NCBI RefSeq assembly: GCF_015291645.1
Contig: NZ_CP030055.1
Location: 5,270,001 to 5,334,000 of the forward strand
Direction: 5' to 3'
Source: Bradyrhizobium sp. CCBAU 53340
Lineage (GTDB): Bacteria > Pseudomonadota > Alphaproteobacteria > Rhizobiales > Xanthobacteraceae
Length of the DNA stretch: 64,000 nucleotides
The translations under genes were made by a program, and so were the position numbers. Every line of letters starts with the position of its first letter. Within the stretch, counting starts at the first letter, position 1. The notes below the pieces were generated by a model. That model saw nothing but the letters and a program-made list of their open reading frames with translations, had not been told where the DNA came from and did not search any database. Below, in pieces: positions 37,085-44,924 of this stretch.

Positions 37085-37175
37085 CGTAGGGTGGGCAAAG
37101 CGCAGCGTGCCCACCCCTCGTAATTGCGGAGAGAGATGGTGGGCACGGCGCTCCGCGCCTTTGCCCACCCTACGG
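37085..37175. repeat. Imperfect palindromic intergenic repeat, family 1 (copy 2)
   Basis: Begins CGTAGGGTGGGCAAAGCG and ends TTTGCCCACCCTACGG with inner GTGCCCACC/GGTGGGCAC arms, the same architecture as 1094-1187 with a different centre. Confidence 0.87.
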
Positions 37176-37207
37176 CACCGTGCTTGCATGCGCAGATCGA
37201 CCCGCAC

Positions 37208-37231
37208 CGTCATTGCGCGCTCGCAATGACG
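37208..37231. repeat. Termini-only remnant of repeat family 2
   Basis: CGTCATTGCG-CGCT-CGCAATGACG: only the outer ten bases of each arm of the family 2 element remain, 33 bases after a family 1 copy. Confidence 0.75.
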
Positions 37232-37243
37232 GCTGTTACTGGC

Positions 37244-38572
37244 CTACAACCCCGCCTTCTTCAGCCCGCCATCCGCGGTCCAGCGATCCGGCTCGGCACT
37301 GTGTCCGATCAGCGCGAGGCCATAGGCGATCGACTCGAACTGGTCGCCCGACATCAGCCGCTCGTTGCCGAACCTGTCGGCGAACAGCTTTCGCACCGCC
37401 GGCACGAAGGAGGTGCCGCCGGTCAGGAACACTTTTTCCACCTCGCGCGCGGTGATGCGGGCTTCGCCCAGCACCTTGTCGACGGTGGCACCCAGCCGCG
37501 CGATGTCGTCGGCGATCCAGGCGTCGAAATTCTTCCGCGTGATGGTCGAGCCGATCTCGACGCCGCCGCCCTTGAAGCGGAAGTCGACCTCGTCCTTGGC
37601 CGAGAGCGCGACCTTGGCGTCCGACACCGCGCGGTACAGGGCAAAGCCGAGATCGAGATCGACGATGGTGATGAAATCCTCGAGCTGATCCGGCTTCAGC
37701 GCGGTGCGCGCCAGCTCACGCAACTCGCGCAGATCGCCGTTGCTCTTCATCAGCGCGAGCTGATGCCAGCGCGCGAGGTTGGTGTAGTGGCTGTTCGGGA
37801 CCGGCAGCACCTTGTCGAACGAGCGGAAGCTCGAGCCCTTGCCGAGCCGCGGCGAGACGACGTGATCGACGATGCGATAGTCGAATGTGTCGCCGGCAAT
37901 GCCGACGCCGGCGTGCCCGAGCGGCTCGGCGCGCAAATGGCCGCCGGCGCGGGAGAAGCGCATCACCGAGAAATCGCTGGTGCCGCCGCCGAAATCCGCA
38001 ACCAGCACGGTGGCATCGCGCTCGAGCCTTCGGGCAAAGGAGAACGCCGCACCTACCGGCTCATAGACATAGCGGGCGTGGCCGGCGCCGAGACGTTCGA
38101 AGGCGGCGCGGTAGCGCTGCATGGCGAGCTTGTCGTCGGGATTGCCGCCGGCAAAGCGCACAGGACGGCCGACGGTGATGTTCGCCGCCTCGAAGCCGAA
38201 CCTGTCGCCACCATGGCGCGCCAGGGTGCGCAGGAACGCTGCCAGAATATCCTCGAACTTGAAGCGCTGCCGGAACACCTGCGTTGTTTGGAAGCTGGAG
38301 CTCGCCGCAAAAGTCTTGAACGACTGCAGGAAGCGGTAGACGTGGCGCCCTTCGAGAAACTGCTCGATCGCCCACGGGCCGCCGTCAGCCTGGGCCCCCG
38401 CGCCCGGCCGATCCTCCCAGAAGCACAGGGCCGAGACGTAGGTGCTGTGGCGTTGTCCGCCGTGCTCGAAGCGGATGGCCTCGACCCGGCGGTCGTCCGC
38501 CGCCAGCGCGACGACGGTGTTGCTGGTCCCAAAATCGATGCCGATCGAGACGGCGGGCGAGGCGCTCGACAT
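37244..38572 (-). CDS. Hsp70-like ATPase without substrate domain (YegD family)
   Basis: 442 residues covering only the actin/Hsp70 ATPase fold: phosphate 1 loop IGIDFGTSNTVVAL, phosphate 2 VADFGGGTSDFSV and adenosine segment VFLTGGTSFVPAVRKLF. There is no peptide-binding domain, as in E. coli YegD. It is monocistronic. The role of the family is poorly known; it may be a chaperone-like or regulatory ATPase. Confidence 0.87.
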   Translation of the reverse strand: MSSASPAVSIGIDFGTSNTVVALAADDRRVEAIRFEHGGQRHSTYVSALCFWEDRPGAGAQADGGPWAIEQFLEGRHVYRFLQSFKTFAASSSFQTTQVFRQRFKFEDILAAFLRTLARHGGDRFGFEAANITVGRPVRFAGGNPDDKLAMQRYRAAFERLGAGHARYVYEPVGAAFSFARRLERDATVLVADFGGGTSDFSVMRFSRAGGHLRAEPLGHAGVGIAGDTFDYRIVDHVVSPRLGKGSSFRSFDKVLPVPNSHYTNLARWHQLALMKSNGDLRELRELARTALKPDQLEDFITIVDLDLGFALYRAVSDAKVALSAKDEVDFRFKGGGVEIGSTITRKNFDAWIADDIARLGATVDKVLGEARITAREVEKVFLTGGTSFVPAVRKLFADRFGNERLMSGDQFESIAYGLALIGHSAEPDRWTADGGLKKAGL

Positions 38573-38797
38573 GAACCACTCTGCGAGATGCTTGGAAAAG
38601 GGGGCGAAGCACTAACCGTTTTGCAGTGCGGTGCCAAGAGCCGGTTGAGGAGCCCATCCGTAATGGTCCGGACCAGCCCTCCCGCTGATTTGAGCCCCCG
38701 AAACAGGTCGTTTGAGCTCCAAATCCGCGATTTTAACCCCGCATTATGCTGCAATGCGGTAGCTCATATGCCGCTATGCAATAGCATGCATGGACAT

Positions 38798-38814
38798 TGG
38801 CATCTGGTATACAT
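38798..38814. promoter_or_regulatory. Oxalate-regulon operator, site C (45-residue peptide gene)
   Basis: TGGCAT-CTGGT-ATACAT: left arm perfect, right arm degenerate. TGGACA (38791-38796) lies one base before it and TAGAAC at 38814-38819 could be the -10 box at 17-base spacing. Confidence 0.62.
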
Positions 38815-38831
38815 AGAACAACCTTCGAAAT

Positions 38832-38854
38832 GAGACAGTGATACTGACTGTCTC
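38832..38854 (+). promoter_or_regulatory. Leader stem-loop of the 45-residue peptide gene
   Basis: GAGACAGT (38832-38839) pairs with ACTGTCTC (38847-38854) around a 7-base loop. It lies between the predicted promoter and the ribosome site and may protect the message or control translation. Confidence 0.55.
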
Positions 38855-38870
38855 GGGAAAGGGAACTCCA

Positions 38871-39008
38871 ATGTCCAAAACCGCTTCCGCCGCGCTCGCG
38901 CCCTCCACCTCGCTGTTCGCCCGTTTCATGGCCGCCGTCGACCGCTTCCTGATGGCGAGCGCTGAGATCTCCAACCAGAACGGCGACCTGCCCCGCTTCG
39001 GCCTGTAA
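38871..39008 (+). CDS. 45-residue peptide in the oxalate regulon (previously unlisted small gene)
   Basis: An ATG at 38871 preceded by GGGAACTCCA encodes 45 residues: a Ser/Ala-rich start (MSKTASAALAPSTSLF), an amphipathic helix (ARFMAAVDRFLMASAEI) and a polar tail ending NQNGDLPRFGL. It has its own operator-bearing promoter, a leader hairpin and a terminator, which together make it a convincing gene despite its length. The operator matches those of the oxalate transport genes next door, so it should be expressed with them. It has no signal peptide or full membrane span. I do not recognise the family; function unknown. Confidence 0.72.
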   Translation: MSKTASAALAPSTSLFARFMAAVDRFLMASAEISNQNGDLPRFGL

Positions 39009-39079
39009 GCGCCACCTGAGGTCGCCGCGCGTCGAATTGTCGCGCCGGTTGTAATTTCTGCGAATTCCTACTTTTGAAG

Positions 39080-39108
39080 AATGGCTCCGCGATGCGGGGC
39101 CATTTCTA
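39080..39108 (+). terminator. Rho-independent terminator after the 45-residue peptide gene
   Basis: AATGGCTCCGC (39080-39090) pairs with GCGGGGCCATT (39094-39104; one G-U pair) around a 3-base loop, followed by TCTATTT. Confidence 0.82.
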
Positions 39109-39188
39109 TTTGGGATCAGGCACATTCGTGCGACCTCGCGAACGAGGTTGCGTCATAAGCGCACAATGGGCCGCGCGCGCTTGATGCT

Positions 39189-39205
39189 TGGCATAATGAA
39201 TACAA
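39189..39205. promoter_or_regulatory. Oxalate-regulon operator, site F (first antiporter gene)
   Basis: TGGCAT-AATGA-ATACAA: left arm perfect, right arm with two changes from ATACCA at most. TTGATG (39181-39186) lies two bases before it and AAGAAT at 39204-39209 could be the -10 box. Confidence 0.6.
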
Positions 39206-39253
39206 GAATGCCGCCAACGCTCGCTCAAAAAACAGAGCGCTATTGGAGGATTC

Positions 39254-40543
39254 ATGACGGACATGGTGCAGACAACAACGGCTTCTACGGCCGCACGCGT
39301 CAGCGACACATATCGCTGGGCGCAATTGGCGATCGGCGTGGCGGCCATGGTGATGATCGCCAATTATCAATATGGCTGGACGTTCTTCGTCCCCGACATC
39401 CAGAAGACATTCGGTTGGGATCGCGCCTCGATCCAGTGGGCATTTACTCTGTTTGTTTTGTTCGAGACCTGGCTGGTGCCGGTCGAAGGATGGTTTGTCG
39501 ATAAATACGGCCCGCGCATCGTCGTGCTCGTCGGCGGCGTGCTCTGCGCGATCGGCTGGGCGATCAACGCGCACGCCACCACGCTCAACGGCTACTATCT
39601 CGGCATGATCATCGCGGGCATCGGTGCCGGCGGCGTCTATGGCACCTGCGTCGGCAATGCGCTGAAATGGTTCCCCGACAAGCGCGGCCTTGCCGCGGGT
39701 ATCACGGCCGCAGGTTTCGGTGCAGGCTCGGCCCTCACCGTCGCGCCGATCCAGGCGATGATCAAGGACTCCGGCTTCCAGACCACCTTCCTCTATTTCG
39801 GCCTGGGCCAAGGCATCATCATCTGCGTTCTCGCCTTCTTCTTGCTGGCGCCGAAGCCGGGCCAGGTGCCGAACATCGTGGCGAATGCCGCGCTGCTGCA
39901 GAGCCGCCGCAACTACCAGCCGACCGAAGTTCTGCGTCAGCCGATCTTCTGGCTGATGTACTTCATGTTCGTGATCGTCGGCGCCGGCGGGTTGATGGTG
40001 ACGGCGAACCTGAAGCCGATCGCGGTCGACTGGAAGGTCGACGCCGTTCCGGTCACGCTTGTTGGCATGACCATGACGGCGGTGACGTTCGCAGCGACCA
40101 TCGACCGCGTGCTCAATGGCCTGACGCGTCCGTTCTTCGGCTGGATCTCCGACATGATCGGCCGTGAGAACACGATGTTCATCGCCTTCGGCATGGAAGG
40201 CGTCGGCATCTGGATGCTCTATCTCTGGGGCCACGATCCGATCTGGTTCGTGATCCTGTCGGGCTTCGTGTTCTTCGCCTGGGGCGAGATCTATTCGCTG
40301 TTCCCCTCGACCTGCACCGACACGTTCGGCGCCAAGTTTGCGACCACCAATGCCGGCCTGCTCTACACCGCCAAGGGCACCGCCGCGCTGCTGGTGCCGC
40401 TCGCGAATTACGTGCAGCAGACCTCGGGCCATTGGGACAACGTCTTCATCTTAGCTGCCGGCGCCAACATCCTGGCCTCGCTGCTGGCGCTCATGGTGCT
40501 CAAGCCCTGGCGCAAGACGGTGGTCGCGCAATCGACCATCTGA
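39254..40543 (+). CDS. oxlT: Oxalate/formate antiporter, MFS (first copy)
   Basis: 12-helix major-facilitator protein of the OxlT family, 429 residues, exchanging external oxalate for internal formate. The two charged residues that bind the dicarboxylate in Oxalobacter OxlT correspond to Arg in IDRVLNGLTRPFFGW and Lys in LLYTAKGTAALLVP. A GGAGG ribosome site precedes the ATG at 39254. It has its own operator-bearing promoter and terminator and is followed by a paralogue. Exact substrate preference is inferred from family and from oxc/frc nearby. Confidence 0.9.
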   Translation: MTDMVQTTTASTAARVSDTYRWAQLAIGVAAMVMIANYQYGWTFFVPDIQKTFGWDRASIQWAFTLFVLFETWLVPVEGWFVDKYGPRIVVLVGGVLCAIGWAINAHATTLNGYYLGMIIAGIGAGGVYGTCVGNALKWFPDKRGLAAGITAAGFGAGSALTVAPIQAMIKDSGFQTTFLYFGLGQGIIICVLAFFLLAPKPGQVPNIVANAALLQSRRNYQPTEVLRQPIFWLMYFMFVIVGAGGLMVTANLKPIAVDWKVDAVPVTLVGMTMTAVTFAATIDRVLNGLTRPFFGWISDMIGRENTMFIAFGMEGVGIWMLYLWGHDPIWFVILSGFVFFAWGEIYSLFPSTCTDTFGAKFATTNAGLLYTAKGTAALLVPLANYVQQTSGHWDNVFILAAGANILASLLALMVLKPWRKTVVAQSTI

Positions 40544-40572
40544 CACGCCCGCGCAGATCCTTGTCGCGCACG

Positions 40573-40600
40573 ACGCCCGGCCTCACCCGCCGGGCGTTTT
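40573..40600 (+). terminator. Rho-independent terminator between the two antiporter genes
   Basis: ACGCCCGG (40573-40580) pairs with CCGGGCGT (40590-40597), followed by TTTTCGCTTTT. Confidence 0.85.
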
Positions 40601-40685
40601 CGCTTTTGCCGAATACGGCTCGATACCGCCAGCCGATGGAACCTGCACTTTTCTTGGGCGTGCGCCTAAGATAGGGCTTGCATTC

Positions 40686-40702
40686 TGGAATATGGTATAC
40701 CA
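40686..40702. promoter_or_regulatory. Oxalate-regulon operator, site D (second antiporter gene)
   Basis: TGGAAT-ATGGT-ATACCA, five of six arm positions paired. TTGCAT (40678-40683) lies two bases before it; CAAGCT is the poor -10 candidate at 17 bases. Confidence 0.68.
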
Positions 40703-40802
40703 AGCTGCCTGCCGCGCTTGCGACCATAAGCCACAATATTTGCGACACTCCGTCATATTGGCCGAGCCTGCCGCGACCTGACAAGCGCTTGGGAGGTTGT
40801 TG

Positions 40803-42137
40803 ATGATTTCCAGCACGGATGGCGCCGTCACGGCCGCGCCTCTTCGCACAGGTTTCCGTTGGCTCCAGCTCGTGATGGGCATCGTCTGCATGGCGATGAT
40901 TGCCAACCTGCAATATGGCTGGACGCTGTTCGTCGATCCGATCGATCACGCCCATCATTGGGGCCGCGCCGCGATCCAGCTCGCCTTCACCATCTTCGTC
41001 GTCACCGAGACTTGGCTGGTGCCGATCGAGGCGTGGTTCGTCGACAAATACGGCCCGCGCATCGTCATCATGTTCGGTGCCGTGATGATCACGCTGTCCT
41101 GGGTGCTCAATTCCTACGCTGACTCGCTTCCGCTGCTCTACACGGCGGCCGTCTTCGGCGGCGTGGGCGCGGGCGCCGTGTACGGCACCTGCGTCGGCAA
41201 TGCGCTGAAATGGTTTCCCGATCGCCGCGGCCTTGCCGCCGGCGCGACGGCCGCTGGCTTCGGCGCGGGCGCAGCCATCACCGTGGTGCCGATTGCGAAA
41301 ATGATCGCGACGAGCGGCTATCAGAGCGCGTTCTTTACTTTCGGCATCGGCCAGGGCCTGATCGTGCTCCTGCTCGCCTTCTTCATCCAGCCGCCCAGGA
41401 TTTCCATCCCGCCGAAGAAGAAGCGGCTCAACCTGCCGCAGACCCACATCGACTTCACCCCGCCGCAAGTGCTGCGCGCCCCGGTTTTCTGGGTGATGTA
41501 CGTGGTCTTCGTCATGGTCGCCTCGGGCGGTCTGATGACCGCGGCGCAGATCGCCCCGATCGCGCACGACTTCAAGATCGCCGACACGCCGGTCTCTCTC
41601 GCCGGTTTCCAGATGGCGGCGCTGACGTTTGCGATTTCGCTCGACCGCATCTTCGACGGCTTCGGGCGTCCGTTCTTCGGCTTCGTGTCCGACACGATCG
41701 GCCGTGAGAACACCATGTTCATCGCATTCGGCACCGCGGCCCTCATGCTGTTGACGCTGTCGACCTATGGCCACGTCCCGCTCGTGTTCGTGCTGGCGAC
41801 CGCGGTCTATTTCGGCGTGTTCGGCGAGATCTACTCGCTGTTTCCCGCGACCTGCGGCGACACCTTCGGCTCGAAGTTCGCGACCACCAACAACGGCATG
41901 CTCTACACCGCGAAGGGCACCGCCTCCCTGCTGGTCCCGCTCGCGAGCGTGATCTCGGCGGCCTATGGCTGGAAGGCGGTATTCGTGGTGGCCGTGGCCC
42001 TGAATGCGACGGCCGCGCTGATGGCCATCTTCGTGATCAAGCCGATGCGCCGCTCCTTCATCCTGGGCAAGGAAGCCGAGAGCGCCAACGCGACAGCCGG
42101 CAGCGCCGAGACCCGCGCCAAGACCGGGACGGCGTAA
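40803..42137 (+). CDS. oxlT: Oxalate/formate antiporter, MFS (second copy)
   Basis: Paralogue of the preceding antiporter, 444 residues from the ATG at 40803, which has GGGAGG six bases ahead (a TTG two codons earlier is less likely). The same signature residues are kept: ISLDRIFDGFGRPFFGF and MLYTAKGTASLLVP. The central loop is more basic (PPKKKRLNLP) than in the first copy. It has its own operator and terminator. Two copies may differ in affinity or in preferred counter-ion; this cannot be read from the sequence. Confidence 0.88.
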   Translation: MISSTDGAVTAAPLRTGFRWLQLVMGIVCMAMIANLQYGWTLFVDPIDHAHHWGRAAIQLAFTIFVVTETWLVPIEAWFVDKYGPRIVIMFGAVMITLSWVLNSYADSLPLLYTAAVFGGVGAGAVYGTCVGNALKWFPDRRGLAAGATAAGFGAGAAITVVPIAKMIATSGYQSAFFTFGIGQGLIVLLLAFFIQPPRISIPPKKKRLNLPQTHIDFTPPQVLRAPVFWVMYVVFVMVASGGLMTAAQIAPIAHDFKIADTPVSLAGFQMAALTFAISLDRIFDGFGRPFFGFVSDTIGRENTMFIAFGTAALMLLTLSTYGHVPLVFVLATAVYFGVFGEIYSLFPATCGDTFGSKFATTNNGMLYTAKGTASLLVPLASVISAAYGWKAVFVVAVALNATAALMAIFVIKPMRRSFILGKEAESANATAGSAETRAKTGTA

Positions 42138-42165
42138 GCCGCCACAAGCCTTTCAAGTCGATCAG

Positions 42166-42192
42166 AAGGGGCGCAGCGATGCGCCCCTTTTT
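42166..42192 (+). terminator. Rho-independent terminator after the second antiporter gene
   Basis: AAGGGGCGCA (42166-42175) pairs with TGCGCCCCTT (42180-42189) around GCGA, followed by a T-run. Confidence 0.92.
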
Positions 42193-42295
42193 CGTTGGCC
42201 TCCTTCGTTGTCCTCTTTCGTTGCTTCGCCGACGACAAACGTCAGCATCGCTGCCGCAAGATTTTTCGGATCAGCCAAATCCAGCGCTTGACGAT

Positions 42296-42312
42296 TGGCA
42301 TTATGTATACCA
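42296..42312. promoter_or_regulatory. Oxalate-regulon operator, site E (CBS-domain gene)
   Basis: TGGCAT-TATGT-ATACCA. TTGACG (42288-42293) lies two bases before it and CACACT at 42311-42316 may be the -10 box at 17 bases. Confidence 0.72.
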
Positions 42313-42345
42313 CACTTCCTGCATCATTCACCCAGGGAGGTCGCA

Positions 42346-42774
42346 ATGCTGGTCGGAGACATTCTGCGCAAGAAGACGCCGCGCGTTGTCACGGTGCGGA
42401 TGAACGAAACGGTGGGTATCGCCGCCAAGCTGATGCGGGCCAACAACATCAGCGCGCTGGTGGTGAAGGACGTGGTCCGCTCCGAGGGCAACACCGCCGT
42501 CGGCATGTTCACCGAGCGCGACGTGGTGCGCGCCGTGGCCGAGCACGGCGCCAATGCCATCAACGTCAAGGTCTCGCAGCTCGTGTCGGTGCAGCAGCTC
42601 GTTTCCTGCACCTCCTCCGACACGATCGAGCACGTCAGGCACCTGATGAACCGAAATCACATCCGGCACCTGCCCGTGATCGACGACTACAGCCTCGTCT
42701 CCGTCATCAGCATGCGCGACATCGCCGCTGCCGTTGACGAGGCTCTCAACGGCGCGCCGCAAGCAGCAGCCTAA
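42346..42774 (+). CDS. Two-CBS-domain protein
   Basis: 142 residues made up almost wholly of a CBS pair (Bateman module): domain 1 with NISALVVKD...VGMFTERDVVRAV, domain 2 with NHIRHLPVIDDYSLVSVISMRDIA. An AGGGAGG ribosome site precedes the ATG at 42346. CBS pairs sense adenine nucleotides or S-adenosylmethionine. The operator in front ties it to the oxalate genes, so it may report energy state to transport or catabolic proteins; this is inference. Confidence 0.88.
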   Translation: MLVGDILRKKTPRVVTVRMNETVGIAAKLMRANNISALVVKDVVRSEGNTAVGMFTERDVVRAVAEHGANAINVKVSQLVSVQQLVSCTSSDTIEHVRHLMNRNHIRHLPVIDDYSLVSVISMRDIAAAVDEALNGAPQAAA

Positions 42775-42810
42775 CAAGCCGCAACACCTCTTCCCCTGCG
42801 ACGACCGGCC

Positions 42811-42834
42811 CCGGCTCGGAGACATCCGAGCCGG
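42811..42834 (+). promoter_or_regulatory. Ten-base-pair stem-loop between the CBS and PanE-family genes
   Basis: CCGGCTCGGA (42811-42820) pairs perfectly with TCCGAGCCGG (42825-42834) around GACA. No T-run follows, so it may be a weak terminator, a processing site or a stabiliser that sets different expression of the two genes. Confidence 0.6.
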
Positions 42835-42880
42835 ACCGGATCTCTCGTCCCAAAAATCCGGTACCCCCCGCGAGGATTTC

Positions 42881-43900
42881 ATGAAGATCTGCATCTACGG
42901 CGCCGGCGCGATCGGCGGATATCTCGGCGTACAACTGGCGCGCGCTGGTGCGGACGTCAGCCTGGTCGCACGCGGCGCGCACCTTGCCGCCATGCGCGAA
43001 CGCGGCCTGACGCTGCTCGCCGGCGAGGAGACGCACACCGTTCATCCCCGCTGCACCGACAACGCGGCCGAGCTCGGCGTGCAGGACTACGTCATCGTCA
43101 CGCTGAAGGCACATTCGATCACCGGCGTGATCGAGAAGATGCAGCCGCTGCTCGGGCCGCACACCCGCATCGTCACCGCGGTCAACGGCATTCCCTATTG
43201 GTACTTCTACAAGCACGGTGGAGCCTACGAGAACTCGACGCTGGAGAGCATCGATCCCGGCGGACGGCAATGGCGCGAGCTGGGTGCCGAACGCGCCATC
43301 GGCTGCATCGTCTATCCCGCCACCGAGATCGAGGCCCCCGGCGTGATCCGCCATGTCTACGGCAACAATTTCCCGCTCGGCGAACCCTCCGGCGAAATGA
43401 CCTCGGACGTGCAGCGCCTCGCCGACCTCTTTGTCGCGGCCGGGCTGAAGGCGCCGGTGCTCGACCGCATCCGCGACGAGATCTGGCTCAAGCTGTGGGG
43501 CAATGTCTGCTTCAACCCGATCAGCGCGCTGACCCATGCAACGCTCGACGTGATCTGCACCGATCCGTCCACGCGGGCGCTGTCGCGCGCCATCATGGTG
43601 GAGACGCAGGCGATCGCCGAAACCTTCGGCGTCAAGTTCCGCGTCGACGTCGAGCGCCGCATCGAAGGCGCCCGCAAGGTCGGCGCGCACAAGACCTCGA
43701 TGCTGCAAGATCTCGAGCGCGGTCGCCCGATGGAGATCGACCCGCTCGTCACCGTGGTGCAGGAGATGGGCCGCCTGACCGGAACGCCCACCCCCGCGCT
43801 CGACTCGGTGCTGGCGATGGTGACCCAGCGCGCCCGCGTCGCCGGCCTCTATGACGGCGTCTCCGCGCCGTCAGATCCTCGCGCCCTGGCGGTGGCATGA
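42881..43900 (+). CDS. Ketopantoate reductase-family (PanE-like) protein; candidate oxalyl-CoA reductase
   Basis: 339-residue NADPH-dependent dehydrogenase of the ketopantoate reductase/ApbA family. The Rossmann loop is IYGAGAIGGYLGVQLARAG, the catalytic lysine is likely in EIWLKLWGNVCFNPISAL, and the C-terminal domain includes RPMEIDPLVTVV. In Methylobacterium extorquens a PanE paralogue (PanE2) is reported to be the oxalyl-CoA reductase that makes glyoxylate; the position here beside oxalate transport genes suggests the same. True ketopantoate reductase remains possible. Its stop overlaps the FAH gene start. Confidence 0.82.
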   Translation: MKICIYGAGAIGGYLGVQLARAGADVSLVARGAHLAAMRERGLTLLAGEETHTVHPRCTDNAAELGVQDYVIVTLKAHSITGVIEKMQPLLGPHTRIVTAVNGIPYWYFYKHGGAYENSTLESIDPGGRQWRELGAERAIGCIVYPATEIEAPGVIRHVYGNNFPLGEPSGEMTSDVQRLADLFVAAGLKAPVLDRIRDEIWLKLWGNVCFNPISALTHATLDVICTDPSTRALSRAIMVETQAIAETFGVKFRVDVERRIEGARKVGAHKTSMLQDLERGRPMEIDPLVTVVQEMGRLTGTPTPALDSVLAMVTQRARVAGLYDGVSAPSDPRALAVA

Positions 43901-44685
43901 TGGCGGCCGAGATGAAACAGTGGCTTCGCTTCCGCCATGCCGGCACCACCGGCTTCGGCACGCTGACCGTATCAGGCATCAGCGTGCATGAAGGCGAGAT
44001 GTTCGGCCGCAATGCGCCAACTGGCAGGACGCTGGCGCTGTCCGAGGTCGAGCTGCTGGCGCCGTGCGCGCCCAGCAAGATCGTCGCGCTCTGGAATAAT
44101 TTTCACGCGCTCGCAGCCAAGCTGAACCAGCCCGAGCCACCGGAGCCGCTCTATCTGCTCAAGGCCACCACCACCATCACAACGCCGGGCGCCGTGATCC
44201 GCCGTCCCTCCTACTACGACGGCAAGACCACCTATGAGGGCGAGCTCGGCATCGTCATCGGCAAGAGGTGCGCGCGCGTCTCGCCTGATGAAGCCGACGG
44301 CTTCATCTTTGGCTACACCTGCGTCAACGACATCACCGCCAACGACATCCTGACCAGCGACCCTACTTTTCCCCAGTGGGCCCGCGCCAAGGGCATGGAC
44401 GATTACGGCCCGTTCGGGCCTGTGATCGCGACCGGCCTCGATCCGGCCAAGCTCACCGTCCGCACCATCCTCAACGGCGCGGAGCGGCAGAACTATCCGA
44501 TCTCCGACATGATCTTTTCCGCGCAACAGCTCGTCAGCAAGATTTCCCACGACATGACCCTGCTCCCCGGCGATCTCATCGCCGTCGGCACCTCGGTTGG
44601 CGTCGGCGTGATGAAGGAGCCGGTGAATATTGTGACGGTGGCGATCGACGGGATCGGCGAGCTGACCAACGAGTTTCGGCTCTGA
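43897..44685 (+). CDS. Fumarylacetoacetate hydrolase-family protein
   Basis: 262 residues overlapping the PanE-like stop by four bases. The metal-binding core is TTYEGELGIVIGKR, with FGYTCVNDITANDI and the glycine loop LLPGDLIAVGTSVGVG. The family includes hydrolases, decarboxylases and isomerases acting on 2-oxo or 2-hydroxy acids, for example oxaloacetate decarboxylase. Translational coupling to the PanE-like gene implies a linked substrate, but I cannot name it. Confidence 0.87.
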   Translation: MMAAEMKQWLRFRHAGTTGFGTLTVSGISVHEGEMFGRNAPTGRTLALSEVELLAPCAPSKIVALWNNFHALAAKLNQPEPPEPLYLLKATTTITTPGAVIRRPSYYDGKTTYEGELGIVIGKRCARVSPDEADGFIFGYTCVNDITANDILTSDPTFPQWARAKGMDDYGPFGPVIATGLDPAKLTVRTILNGAERQNYPISDMIFSAQQLVSKISHDMTLLPGDLIAVGTSVGVGVMKEPVNIVTVAIDGIGELTNEFRL

Positions 44686-44692
44686 CTTGCTC

Positions 44693-44776
44693 CGTCATGG
44701 CCGGGCTTGTCCCGGCCATCCACGTCTTTGCCGACCTCCAAGAACGTGGATGCCCGGGACAAGCCCGGGCATGACG
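44693..44776. repeat. Palindromic intergenic repeat, family 3 (copy 1)
   Basis: CGTCATGGCCGGGCTTGTCC at the left mirrors GGGACAAGCCCGGGCATGACG (ending 44776) at the right, with inner CATCCACGTCTT and AACGTGGATG. A close copy is at 50617-50704. Confidence 0.88.
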
Positions 44777-44924
44777 AGCCTGTTGCGCACCCGACCACCC
44801 GCCGACGCGCCCGCTTGTGGATGGCGCCTTCTGATGCGTCCGGTAGCCGGCGCGCCCCTTGATCTGGGTTCCGCCCTCCAATAGCAATTATGGCGAAAAT
44901 GTGCACCGGCGTGAGGACGTCACG

